6,384 nucleotides of DNA from Candidatus Latescibacterota bacterium (GTDB lineage Bacteria > Latescibacterota > MVCY01), in NCBI GenBank assembly GCA_030629295.1, contig DAOVPH010000094.1:1-6384 (forward strand), in the 5' to 3' direction. A program made the translations under genes and the position numbers. Each line of letters starts with the position of its first letter. Within the stretch, counting starts at the first letter, position 1. Shown here one piece after another: positions 1-6,377 of this stretch. Under the pieces are notes generated by a model. It made no database searches. It was not told the DNA's origin and worked only from the letters and a program-made list of their open reading frames with translations.

Positions 1-1
1 A

Positions 2-187
2 ATCCTAACGGTTCTTCATCCCAAAGCCTACGGAAAACTTTTTGGCCTATACCATTGGGGTTACTGGGCATTACTGCTGATGTTCGGTTCAGCCTTAATC
101 TATTTCCTCGTGAGCCTAGCCACCAACCCCCTCCCGGAAGAAAAACTCGACAGTATCCCCAGAAGCCTCATTTATCTCACGTTGTGA
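2..187 (+). CDS. C-terminal fragment of a putative sodium:solute symporter (SSS family), 5' end outside window
   Basis: This reading frame is open from base 2 to a TGA at 185-187 and encodes 61 residues with no start in view, so it is the tail of a gene that begins before the window. It reads as one hydrophobic helix (about fragment residues 19-41, rich in W, L, F and Y) followed by a short charged tail with PLPEEKLD. A last transmembrane helix followed by a cytoplasmic tail of the form 'SLxTxPxxEEKLD' is familiar from sodium:solute symporters, which import sugars, amino acids or other solutes with sodium. The family call rests on this short tail only. After EEKLD (134-151) the expected continuation is lost, and the last 12 residues are read antisense through the lptA-like gene. 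The overlap with that convergent gene is 72 bases. The true C-terminus may therefore have been replaced. A different multi-pass membrane protein is possible. Confidence 0.5.
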   Translation: MLTVLHPKAYGKLFGLYHWGYWALLLMFGSALIYFLVSLATNPLPEEKLDSIPRSLIYLTL

Positions 188-1150
188 ATCTTCAGGCTGG
201 AAGAGATAATAGACACTGGTGGCATTGCCCTCGACCACTATTCTCTGTAATTGTTCATCTTCAAACTTTAGACTGATCTGCTGCCCGCTGATCTGGCTGA
301 CTTCCTCACCGTCTTTCTCAACCGTCTTCCCCGTAGCTTCCCCAGTGACGGTCACCTCGTTTATTACCCCCTCTTTGAGAGTTATCTCTATGGTGTCACC
401 CTTCAGGGTCTGTTCTGCTCCCTCCGGCTGCAGTTGAACAACCTGAGGGTTGTTCTGAAGAATCAATTTCTCTTTGGGTTGCAGATGTATCATTTGCCCA
501 CAGACAGCGGTTATTCTCTTTTTGTTAAGCTGAACATCTTGCGTAGCAATCACTCTCTTCTCTTTGCTGCGAAGTTCCATCTGGCGGGCAGTGACGATGA
601 GATTTTCGTCTTCCTGGTTTTCGATTTTAACAAATCTGGGGTGGTCAGTTATCACGGCCACTTCGGTCTCCAGATTATACTCGGCCTGGCCACCGGTCAC
701 CGTTATCTGTTCTGGCAGGTCAACCAACCGGACATTTCCCAGAGCGATTATTCGATTTTCGACCTCAAGATAAACTGCTCGGTCACTGTTCAGCCGCTGT
801 CCTTTCCTCTGAACCAGAACCCGTCCGCTGGCAACAGCCTTTCTCTCTTCGACCCAGTAGGTGATGTAATCGGCCTCTATGCTCTTGGAGGTGTCGCTAA
901 CACAGACATTGCCGACAAGCTCTATTTTTTCCTCTGTCTTGTAGTATACTGCTTTCTCGGCACTAAGGGTCATATCCTCACAGGTGGCAGTAACATCGCC
1001 AGTATATTTCTTAATCAAGATCCCGTCCTGGAAGGAAACCTCTGTTTGATCAGCGAAGAAACTGACCTCTCTTTTCTCCTCGGCCCAGAGTGTGGGAAGA
1101 GTGGAAAGGAGAACCAAGATGCAGAGAACACCGCAGAGTCTATATCTCAC
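116..1150 (-). CDS. lptA: OstA/LptA-like periplasmic LPS-transport protein, multi-repeat, probably truncated at the C-terminus
   Basis: The product is a 344-residue exported protein of the OstA/LptA superfamily. Members form a beta-jellyroll bridge that carries lipopolysaccharide from the inner membrane (LptB-F-G-C) to LptD in the outer membrane. Residues 1-23 are a signal peptide: basic start, hydrophobic core, and LWA before a charged EEK. The mature part is a series of OstA repeats recognisable by phrases such as 'GNVCVSD', 'GNVRLVD', 'LKGDTIEI', 'VTGEATG', 'ISGQQISLKF', 'VEGNATSVYY' and 'ASGDTVEFFF'. It is nearly twice the length of E. coli LptA (185 aa), which fits longer OstA-like proteins in other phyla. 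The start is GTG at 1148-1150, fixed by a strong ribosome-binding site at 1160-1166. lptC lies 6 bases upstream, so the pair is co-transcribed. lptB, the usual next gene, does not follow. The protein stops at 'FFFREGVGG' just where a further 'GKVxxVxVxGG' strand would be expected, inside a region shared with the convergent symporter fragment, so loss of the true C-terminus is likely. Confidence 0.82.
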   Translation of the reverse strand: MRYRLCGVLCILVLLSTLPTLWAEEKREVSFFADQTEVSFQDGILIKKYTGDVTATCEDMTLSAEKAVYYKTEEKIELVGNVCVSDTSKSIEADYITYWVEERKAVASGRVLVQRKGQRLNSDRAVYLEVENRIIALGNVRLVDLPEQITVTGGQAEYNLETEVAVITDHPRFVKIENQEDENLIVTARQMELRSKEKRVIATQDVQLNKKRITAVCGQMIHLQPKEKLILQNNPQVVQLQPEGAEQTLKGDTIEITLKEGVINEVTVTGEATGKTVEKDGEEVSQISGQQISLKFEDEQLQRIVVEGNATSVYYLFQPEDSQREINEASGDTVEFFFREGVGG

Positions 1151-1156
1151 CGAAGA

Positions 1157-1699
1157 TCACTCCTTTATCGTTTCCAACCTTTGCTTTGAACGACCGGTGA
1201 CCTGTTTCATACTCCAGCGTTTTAAGTCTGGATATGCCTCAAATCCTGTTCCGGTCTCTGTCATCTGCTCGGTAGAGATAGTAACCTCTCCCTCAGCTAA
1301 GACCTTACCGCGGCGATTGTCCCACATCAACTGTTCTGTGCGCAGTTGAGATCCTTCGTCGGATATCAGTACTACATTGCCTATTGCCTTTAAGTTGTTA
1401 GTCCGCTGGTCTATAGTACCCCTTGCTGCAGTCAGCACCGAGGAGTGAGAGCCATCCTGGTTGAAGAAATCAACCTTTAGTCCCTCGTCTATCTCCACAA
1501 TCTGTTGGAATTTCGTAAGGTGCTTGGCCTGGACAATGGCGGTAGTCCTTCCTGATTGAGAGAGGGTAATCTCAGAGTCCCAGGACTCCTGTTCGGGGAG
1601 GTTCTTACGCGAGCCGGAGGGCGCAGAGCTCTGCTCCACTTTTTCACAGCCGGCAAGGATGGGTAGAATTACTACAACGAGAAGTAAGCGTTTTCTCAT
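1157..1699 (-). CDS. lptC: LptC-family LPS export protein, predicted lipoprotein
   Basis: The product is 180 residues, close to the usual LptC length (about 190). LptC is the periplasmic partner of the LptBFG ABC transporter and hands lipopolysaccharide to LptA. The N-terminus is a lipoprotein signal: MRKR, a hydrophobic core, then LAGC with the lipidated cysteine at residue 18. Glu follows at +2 rather than the Asp that retains E. coli lipoproteins in the inner membrane. E. coli LptC instead has an uncleaved membrane helix, whereas lipoprotein LptC forms are common in FCB-type bacteria. The mature region has family phrases: 'ESWDSEITLSQSG' (38-50), 'VDFFNQDGSHSSVLTA' (76-91), 'GNVVLISDEGSQLRTEQLMWD' split across 107-127, and 'GTGFEAYPDLKRWSM' (150-164). 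The ATG start has a ribosome-binding site at 1708-1712. The lptA-like gene follows after 6 bases, supporting the call by context. No kdsC or kdsD precedes it. Confidence 0.88.
   Translation of the reverse strand: MRKRLLLVVVILPILAGCEKVEQSSAPSGSRKNLPEQESWDSEITLSQSGRTTAIVQAKHLTKFQQIVEIDEGLKVDFFNQDGSHSSVLTAARGTIDQRTNNLKAIGNVVLISDEGSQLRTEQLMWDNRRGKVLAEGEVTISTEQMTETGTGFEAYPDLKRWSMKQVTGRSKQRLETIKE
1160..1166 (-). promoter_or_regulatory. Ribosome-binding site of the lptA-like gene, embedded in the end of lptC
   Basis: On the minus strand this reads AAAGGAG, nine bases before the GTG start at 1150-1148. The motif is formed by the last sense codons of lptC (ATA AAG GAG), and the lptC stop TGA (1159-1157) follows at once. 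This supports the GTG start, since no ATG is near, and suggests translational coupling of the two genes. Confidence 0.8.
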
Positions 1700-1707
1700 A
1701 AAAGTCG

Positions 1708-1712
1708 CCTCT
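1708..1712 (-). promoter_or_regulatory. Ribosome-binding site of lptC
   Basis: The minus strand reads AGAGG, eight bases before the ATG at 1699-1697. It supports the chosen start and places the basic 'MRKR' directly in front of the lipoprotein signal core. Confidence 0.65.
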
Positions 1713-1727
1713 TTTGGCTAAGAGTAT

Positions 1728-1758
1728 CCATGAACTGAAGTTCATGGTTCGTTTTTTT
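1728..1758 (+). terminator. Hairpin plus T-tract, possible intrinsic terminator reading on the plus strand
   Basis: CCATGAAC (1728-1735) and GTTCATGG (1740-1747) form a perfect 8-bp stem with a TGAA loop, followed by TTCG and seven Ts (1752-1758). The order hairpin-then-T fits an intrinsic terminator for plus-strand transcription, although no plus-strand gene ends here. Read on the minus strand, the direction of the flanking genes, the T-tract becomes an A-tract before the stem, so it is not a classical terminator for the upstream nuclease gene. It could instead block antisense transcription, act as a structured leader of lptC, or be a dispersed palindrome. Confidence 0.4.
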
Positions 1759-1811
1759 CCTTACGATGATTTTCTATCCTGAGCGGTACCAAAATACCGT
1801 GTCCCTTACGG

Positions 1812-3218
1812 CTAATCCAGAACAACCTCATCCTGATACCTGGGCATCGAAATCCGCCAGTTTGTTCTCTCCCTCAGGAAATCGCCGAAATACCGGCCGG
1901 CATTGGGCTCACAGTGGGTGACGAAGAGGTGTCTGGGAGGTTTATGTAATCCAGATACCCATTTGAAAAGCTCGTCTCTGTCTGCATGAGCTGAAAAACC
2001 ATTTATCTGAACTACTTTTGCCCTGACCGGATACGTCTGTCCCAGTATCCTTATCTCTTTGGCGCCGTTAACGATGTGCCTTCCGAGCGTCCCGACCGCC
2101 TGATATCCTACGAAGAGTATCGTGCTCTCCGGTCGGGAGATGTTGTTCACTAAGTGGTGTTTTATCCTACCGCCGGTGCACATCCCGGAGCCTGCTATGA
2201 TGGCGACCGTGCCGGTTATGTGATTTATCGCCTTTGATTCGTCAACGGTACGGGTCATGTTCAAACCGGGGAAGTCGAACGGTGACCTTCTCCGGCGGAT
2301 AAGTTCGATCATCTCTTCATCGAACAGCCCGGGATGATGCTCAAATACCTCTGTGACGCTTATCGCCATCGGGCTGTCTATAAAGACCATCAGATGCGGT
2401 ATGTGGTTATCGATCAGCAAGTTGTTCAGGTGATATAGGACTTCCTGCGACCGCTCAACGGCGAAGCTGGGGATGAGGATGTTTCCACCACCTTTTTGGG
2501 TGGAGTTTATGTTCTCGGCGAGCATCTCGTCTATCCCTCTCCGGTCCTTGTGCAGCCTATCGCCGTATGTGGACTCCATCAGGACATAGTCTGCCTGGTC
2601 AAACAGGGTCGGATCGCGCAGTATCGGTTTACCCCACCTGCCGATATCTCCGGAGAACAGGATCGTCCTTTCCTCGCCATTTCGGTTTAGTTTAAGTCGT
2701 ATCATTGCCGAGCCAAGGATATGGCCTGCATCGTAGAAGGTTGCCTCAATCCCATCTCCTATCTGGGTCGGCTCCTCATATCCCACGGGCAAGAAGAGGG
2801 GAAGAGAAGCCCTGGCGTCGTCCGTGGTATAGAGCGGTATCTCGGGGTACCGTCCCTTTCTGCCTTCCCGTTCGTGTCTTTTCCGCTTGAACTCCGCATC
2901 CTCTTCCTGCAGGTGGGCAGAGTCTAAGAGTACAATCCGAGAGATATCCGATGTGGCAGCGGTACAGTAAATCCTGCCCCCGAACCCCTCTCGGGCCAAC
3001 CTCGGCAGCAGGCCGCAATGGTCGAGATGAGCATGGGTTAACAGGACGGCGTCTATGGTGTCGGGTGGGACAGGGAACGGGTCCCAGTTTCTTCTCCTCA
3101 ACTCCCGTTCCTGATAAAGTCCACAATCCACTAAAAGCCTGACGCTGTTGGCCTCCAGAAAATATCTGGAGCCGGTGACATTCTGGGCCGCGCCCAGAAA
3201 ACTCAACTTCATCTGCAT
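1812..3218 (-). CDS. MBL-fold beta-CASP nuclease with RNA-specificity domain (YSH1/CPSF73-like)
   Basis: A 468-residue cytoplasmic metallo-beta-lactamase-fold protein of the beta-CASP group, zinc-dependent nucleases acting on RNA (relatives include CPSF73 and Thermus TTHA0252). All the metal-binding motifs are visible: D31 (VDCG), H62-x-H64-x-D66-H67 (THAHLDHCG), H166 (DAGHILGS) and D191 (FSGDIGR). The beta-CASP signatures are also present: motif A E215 (MESTYGD), motif B in SGMCTGGRIKHH (344-355) and motif C H411 (GFSAHAD). H435 (VTHCEP) matches the late histidine of the family. The beta-CASP insert spans roughly 225-355 and the RNA-specificity motif lies at about 400-440. No KH domain is seen, unlike many archaeal relatives, and RNase J is longer. 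The residues needed for catalysis appear intact, so it should be active, but the RNA target cannot be read from sequence. The ATG at 3218 has AGGGG at 3227-3231; an internal ATG at 3212 (M3) is an alternative. Its gaps to both neighbours exceed 100 bases, so it may be its own unit. Confidence 0.9.
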   Translation of the reverse strand: MQMKLSFLGAAQNVTGSRYFLEANSVRLLVDCGLYQERELRRRNWDPFPVPPDTIDAVLLTHAHLDHCGLLPRLAREGFGGRIYCTAATSDISRIVLLDSAHLQEEDAEFKRKRHEREGRKGRYPEIPLYTTDDARASLPLFLPVGYEEPTQIGDGIEATFYDAGHILGSAMIRLKLNRNGEERTILFSGDIGRWGKPILRDPTLFDQADYVLMESTYGDRLHKDRRGIDEMLAENINSTQKGGGNILIPSFAVERSQEVLYHLNNLLIDNHIPHLMVFIDSPMAISVTEVFEHHPGLFDEEMIELIRRRRSPFDFPGLNMTRTVDESKAINHITGTVAIIAGSGMCTGGRIKHHLVNNISRPESTILFVGYQAVGTLGRHIVNGAKEIRILGQTYPVRAKVVQINGFSAHADRDELFKWVSGLHKPPRHLFVTHCEPNAGRYFGDFLRERTNWRISMPRYQDEVVLD

Positions 3219-3226
3219 ATTTGCTG

Positions 3227-3231
3227 CCCCT
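3227..3231 (-). promoter_or_regulatory. Ribosome-binding site of the beta-CASP nuclease gene
   Basis: The minus strand reads AGGGG, eight bases before the ATG at 3218-3216. Spacing favours this start over the in-frame ATG two codons later (3212-3210), which would leave a spacing of 14 bases. Confidence 0.5.
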
Positions 3232-3299
3232 GTGATTTGATCGTCCTATCTGTTGTGAGATTCGGTCGCTGAAGGAGAACAGCTCAAAAGGTCTTTTTG

Positions 3300-3358
3300 A
3301 CCACGAATCTCACTAATTGCCCGAATTGAATATTAGTGTCATTCGTGTGATAAGTGGT
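3300..3358. repeat. Imperfect palindrome resembling an interspersed intergenic repeat
   Basis: CACGAAT-CT-CACTAAT (3302-3317) faces ATTAGTG-TC-ATTCGTG (3332-3347): two perfect 7-bp arms separated by a 2-base mismatch, with a 14-base loop. An outer ACCAC (3300-3304) and GTGGT (3354-3358) extend the symmetry with a gap on one side. The pattern 'ACCACGAAT...CACTAAT...ATTAGTG...ATTCGTG...GTGGT' resembles the ACCACGAA-type palindromes scattered between genes in many environmental genomes. It lies in the 170-base gap between the URO-D-like stop and the nuclease start. No T-tract follows on either strand, so it is not a textbook terminator, though the RNA hairpin could protect the 3' end of the upstream transcript. 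Only one copy is in the window, so repeat status is inferred. The rest of the gap shows no gene and no promoter that I would call. Confidence 0.5.
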
Positions 3359-3388
3359 TTAACCAGTTGCGTACAGTCCAAGATTCCT

Positions 3389-4495
3389 TTACTCAGCGAG
3401 GCCGCACAGCTGTTCGACAAGTTCAGAAATGGCCTCCACCTTCTCAATCTGACCGACCTGGGAGATCTCATCAGAGATGCCGAGAATGAGCCTGGGAGCG
3501 AACATATCGATCACCCGGCGGGTGAATTCGAGCACCTCCTTTAGCGGCCGATTGGGAAGGAAGTCAATTGCCGGGAGCAGGTCAAGCACGCTCATCCTAT
3601 CGCCGACAGCTTCTTTCATCTGTTCCAGAGTCATATCGCCCATCGGAGCTGGAGTCAGAGATTCTACCCCGTCCAGACGCGTCTCATGAAGAAATGGAAG
3701 CATCAACCGCGAGTTGCCATCCCAGTGAGTGTGAACGAAACGATCTTCAGCATGTAACCGATCCGCAATGTGCTGCCATCTCGGCAGCAAGTACTTTTTC
3801 AGAATGGGGGGAGGCGTAAACTCGTTGGTCGCATGGTCGCCGAGGTTGAAGATGCGGCACGGAAGCTTTAATGCCTCGTCTATCAGCCGGTCATCTCTGC
3901 GATCGCAGGCTTCCAGGTAAGTCTCCACCTCAGCAGGGTGGTCATGCAGCAAGTAATAGGTGTCAAGTAGTCCACACCAGTTTTTGATCAGTTCTGTAAA
4001 CCCGGAGCTGGAAAGAAACACGGTGGGCTCAGCACGATGCCCCACCGCCTCTGCGGCTCTATGAAAGGTCTCGGGATTGGCTCGGAACTGCTGGCGGTTG
4101 ACCAGATCGATCACTACGCGAAGATCGGGGATCGTCTTCACCGGGAAGTCCTCAATCCGGTGGTTCACGTGCCTGCCATCCTCCCAGATATCCCGATAGA
4201 CCGTGCAGATCTCACCCACCGGAGTCCGAACTCTCATTACCGTGTGGTCAGGATGCTGCTCTTCAATTCGCACCAGGTCGTCGCGGATGTCAAATCGTTC
4301 TATCCCAGCAGATGCAGCGTAGCGGATAGAGCAGCCAAGGGCATCGTAGATCTCCAGGTTACTTATACCACGGAAGCGTTCGGGAAGCGTTCCCCGCTCC
4401 ATGTGGTGACCAATCCAGGTCTCCAGACGCGGCTGCCAAAGCACACCCTCGGCAGTGCCTTCAAAAATGGCTATATTTAGTTCCCTTCGTGTCAT
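3389..4495 (-). CDS. URO-D superfamily protein, not a classical haem-pathway decarboxylase
   Basis: A 368-residue soluble protein of the uroporphyrinogen decarboxylase/MtaA-CmuA-like superfamily (TIM barrel). Features seen: the opening 'GVLWQPRLETWIGHH' (17-31), 'NLGDHATNEFTPPPILKKYLLP' (217-238) matching the family's substrate-pocket strand and helix, 'FVHTHWDGNSRLMLPFL' (253-269), 'GVESLTPAPMGDMTLEQMKEAVGD' (276-299), and a C-terminal 'PRLILGISDEI' (334-344). True HemE carries an N-terminal RQAGR arginine motif, which is absent, so a role in haem synthesis is unlikely. Corrinoid-dependent methyltransferases of this superfamily bind zinc through His-x-Cys and a later Cys; here the first site is His255-x-His257 and no Cys stands in the late position. 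Related proteins are numerous in Planctomycetes- and Poribacteria-like genomes and mostly uncharacterised; methyl transfer or another C1 reaction is only inference. The ATG has a weak ribosome-binding site (GGAAAG, 11 bases upstream). It lies 48 bases after cstA and may be co-transcribed with it. Confidence 0.8.
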   Translation of the reverse strand: MTRRELNIAIFEGTAEGVLWQPRLETWIGHHMERGTLPERFRGISNLEIYDALGCSIRYAASAGIERFDIRDDLVRIEEQHPDHTVMRVRTPVGEICTVYRDIWEDGRHVNHRIEDFPVKTIPDLRVVIDLVNRQQFRANPETFHRAAEAVGHRAEPTVFLSSSGFTELIKNWCGLLDTYYLLHDHPAEVETYLEACDRRDDRLIDEALKLPCRIFNLGDHATNEFTPPPILKKYLLPRWQHIADRLHAEDRFVHTHWDGNSRLMLPFLHETRLDGVESLTPAPMGDMTLEQMKEAVGDRMSVLDLLPAIDFLPNRPLKEVLEFTRRVIDMFAPRLILGISDEISQVGQIEKVEAISELVEQLCGLAE

Positions 4496-4543
4496 ATCAG
4501 CATCTTTCCGTTTGGCGACTTAATTGGAGATGAACCATTTATC

Positions 4544-6253
4544 TTAACTCCGCTGCGCCATTTTTGCTTTCTGCATGGCTATGATTGCCTCAATTATAAG
4601 CCATACCATAAGTATAAACACTATTATTGCGATAACAAAGAGCAGCTGGTTGTGAGTCTTGTGAAATGTTTGAATATTCATCAGCATTGCCCATCCAGTC
4701 ATTATAACCATAAAAATCATTGGAATAAGAGTAAATACAAATCGTGCCTTCTTTTTAATAAGATATATCGTTGTAACAAGTAACGCAAGACCAGCAAGAA
4801 GCTGATTTACTGTTCCAAACAGTGGCCATAAGACTAAAGCTCCTTTTCCTCCAGGACTCGCTAAGGTAAGAAGCCATGCAGTAAGAACGCCCAAAAATGC
4901 TGCAATGAATTTATTGGTTAAAAATTTTAAACGAAGAGTTGATCCAATTTCCTGAATGATATAACGTTGCGCACGGGTTGCAGTATCGAGACTCGTCCCA
5001 GCAAAACTCACGATAAATACGCCCATTATTGTCGTCATAAGTGTCATCATAAATTTGCTCTGTCCAAATACACATGCTATCATATTGACAGAGCCAGTTA
5101 CAAAGGCACCAATTTTTGCTCCCAACCCACTTGCAGTGGCCCAATCCCCATAAAGTGCATTCCAAGCCTCAACTCCACCGATTTTTCCGCCAATCGCAAC
5201 TCCCACACCTGCGGCGACCGCTATTATCACGAGCAGCGCAAGTATGCCTTCAGCAATCATCCCACCATATCCTATCATTTGTGCGTCAGTTTCTTTGTCA
5301 ACTTGTTTCGATGTTGTACCAGAACTAACGAGAGAATGGAACCCAGATATGGCTCCGCAAGCAATTGTTACAAATAAGATAGGCCAGAGTGGAGGTGCGC
5401 CCTTAGGATGCAGGTTAACTGCTGGGGCAACTATACTAAGATGGGCAGGTGCTTTTATTGTTGCAGCTATTATACCTACAATAAGGAGTATCATTACAAC
5501 AATTAACTCGTGGGAATTTATAAAGTCACGAGGCTGCAACAAGGTTGTCACAGGCAGTGTAGATGCGATATAGATATAAATCATCATTATAGCGATCCAT
5601 ATCTGTAATGAATGTGTTCCAGGGATCTTAATTGGCAGAAATACTCCAATGACCACAGTTACATACATTAATATCAAAGCCAGCCATGACCATACAAGTA
5701 GATTTTTGCCCTTTTTGAAAACCATATAAGAGAGAAACATAGCAATGGGAATTTCCATCCATACGGGGAACACTGATGAAGGATACATATTGAACAGAAT
5801 TCCCATAATCATAGCGAATATCGAAATAACGATCCATAGTTCAAAGAAACCAATAGCGGTGAATAGATATCTTGCCCGAGGTCCTATAATGGTAGCTGTG
5901 AGTTCAGCGATTGATTTCCCTTTGTTTCGCATAGAGATAACCAGTGCACTGAAATCGTGGACAGCCCCTGCCACGACTGCTCCTACTGCTATCCATAAAA
6001 TAGCAGGGACCCAGCCCCACATAATTGCAATAGCAGGCCCAACTATTGGGCCTGTGCCCGCAATAGAAGTATAGTGGTGTCCCCACACAACCCATTTGTT
6101 CGTTGGTACGTAATCTGTCCCGTCCTCTAACTCGTGTGCAGGGGTGACAGTTTTATCGCTCAAGTTAAAGACTTTTTTGGCAATATAACTTCCATATATT
6201 TTGTAGCCCACTATAAACCACATAAAGACAATAACTGTTAAAAGAAGGCCCAT
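4544..6253 (-). CDS. cstA: Carbon starvation protein CstA family transporter
   Basis: A 569-residue polytopic inner-membrane protein of the CstA family. In E. coli, CstA and its paralogue BtsT/YjiY import peptides or pyruvate during carbon limitation. Family hallmarks: 'WGHHYTSIAGTGPIVGPAIA' (57-76), 'AGAVHDFSAL' (95-104), 'MRNKGKSIAEL' (108-118), 'LLQPRDFINS' (238-247), 'GAISGFHSLVSSGTTSKQ' (300-317), 'SFAGTSLDTATRAQRYIIQE' (416-435) and 'LWPLFGTVNQLLAG' (475-488). More than a dozen hydrophobic segments span the protein, and the terminal helices (about 506-527 and 538-559) match the CstA C-terminal 5TM region. It is shorter than E. coli CstA (701 aa) and fits the short class found in many anaerobes and archaea. 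The start ATG has AAAGG at 6263-6267. Base composition is AT-richer than the downstream genes: a hand count of 4621-4680 gave 35% GC, against 53-55% in 60-base samples of the three neighbouring genes checked. Its 5' end abuts a truncated toxin gene. Confidence 0.95.
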   Translation of the reverse strand: MGLLLTVIVFMWFIVGYKIYGSYIAKKVFNLSDKTVTPAHELEDGTDYVPTNKWVVWGHHYTSIAGTGPIVGPAIAIMWGWVPAILWIAVGAVVAGAVHDFSALVISMRNKGKSIAELTATIIGPRARYLFTAIGFFELWIVISIFAMIMGILFNMYPSSVFPVWMEIPIAMFLSYMVFKKGKNLLVWSWLALILMYVTVVIGVFLPIKIPGTHSLQIWIAIMMIYIYIASTLPVTTLLQPRDFINSHELIVVMILLIVGIIAATIKAPAHLSIVAPAVNLHPKGAPPLWPILFVTIACGAISGFHSLVSSGTTSKQVDKETDAQMIGYGGMIAEGILALLVIIAVAAGVGVAIGGKIGGVEAWNALYGDWATASGLGAKIGAFVTGSVNMIACVFGQSKFMMTLMTTIMGVFIVSFAGTSLDTATRAQRYIIQEIGSTLRLKFLTNKFIAAFLGVLTAWLLTLASPGGKGALVLWPLFGTVNQLLAGLALLVTTIYLIKKKARFVFTLIPMIFMVIMTGWAMLMNIQTFHKTHNQLLFVIAIIVFILMVWLIIEAIIAMQKAKMAQRS

Positions 6254-6377
6254 AGGATTTCGCCTTTCGTTCTGCTGTTTTTTCTATCGCCAACTGAAAT
6301 TCTTCTAATTTCTTGCAGCGCTTTTCCCTGAATGGGAAGGGCACCAGGACAATGTCTCGTTGCCTATAGATACTCAT
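6165..6377 (-). pseudogene. N-terminal remnant of a PemK/MazF-type toxin gene
   Basis: The frame starts at ATG 6377-6375 and begins MSIYRQRDIVLVPFPF, the typical first beta strand of type II PemK/MazF ribonuclease toxins (for example 'RGDIVLVPFPFTD...'). Only this part (6330-6377, 16 codons) is recognisable. The next expected block, a basic loop plus 'RPALVIS', is missing; instead the frame reads a lysine- and glutamate-rich stretch and then runs 89 bases into cstA in another frame, stopping at 6165. The encoded 70 residues are well short of the usual 110 or so and lack the catalytic part, so a working toxin is very unlikely. The TGA at 6376-6374 overlaps the toxin ATG as ATGA, in a frame that would read ...Leu-Glu-stop. 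That could be the end of an antitoxin gene lying beyond the window, which is inference only. Confidence 0.5.
6263..6267 (-). promoter_or_regulatory. Ribosome-binding site of cstA
   Basis: The minus strand reads AAAGG with nine bases to the ATG at 6253-6251. It supports this start, which also gives the expected short N-terminus running straight into the first membrane helix. No promoter could be named with confidence in 6254-6384. Confidence 0.5.

Noticed and set aside
55..276. Plus-strand open frame of 73 codons at the left edge
   Set aside because: The membrane-helix reading frame (2-187) overlaps it in another frame and looks like a real protein tail; this one is proline- and histidine-rich without pattern.
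434..1189. Plus-strand open frame of 251 codons across lptA and lptC
   Set aside because: It lies antisense to two well-supported LPS-transport genes, shows no family pattern, and its length follows from the codon use of the opposite strand.
1784..1799. Short inverted repeat CGGTA...TACCG just after the nuclease stop
   Set aside because: Only a 5-bp stem and no T-tract on the minus strand, so it is too weak to call a terminator.
2776..3126. Minus-strand open frame of 116 codons inside the nuclease gene
   Set aside because: A frame shadow: cysteine-, arginine- and proline-rich text overlapping the catalytic motifs of the real gene.
3219..3388. Possible promoter for the nuclease gene in the intergenic gap
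   Set aside because: TTGAGC- and TTGGAC-like boxes exist on the minus strand but no matching -10 at correct spacing was found.
4037..4480. Plus-strand open frame of 147 codons
   Set aside because: Antisense to the URO-D-like gene, with no recognisable motif or ribosome-binding site evident.
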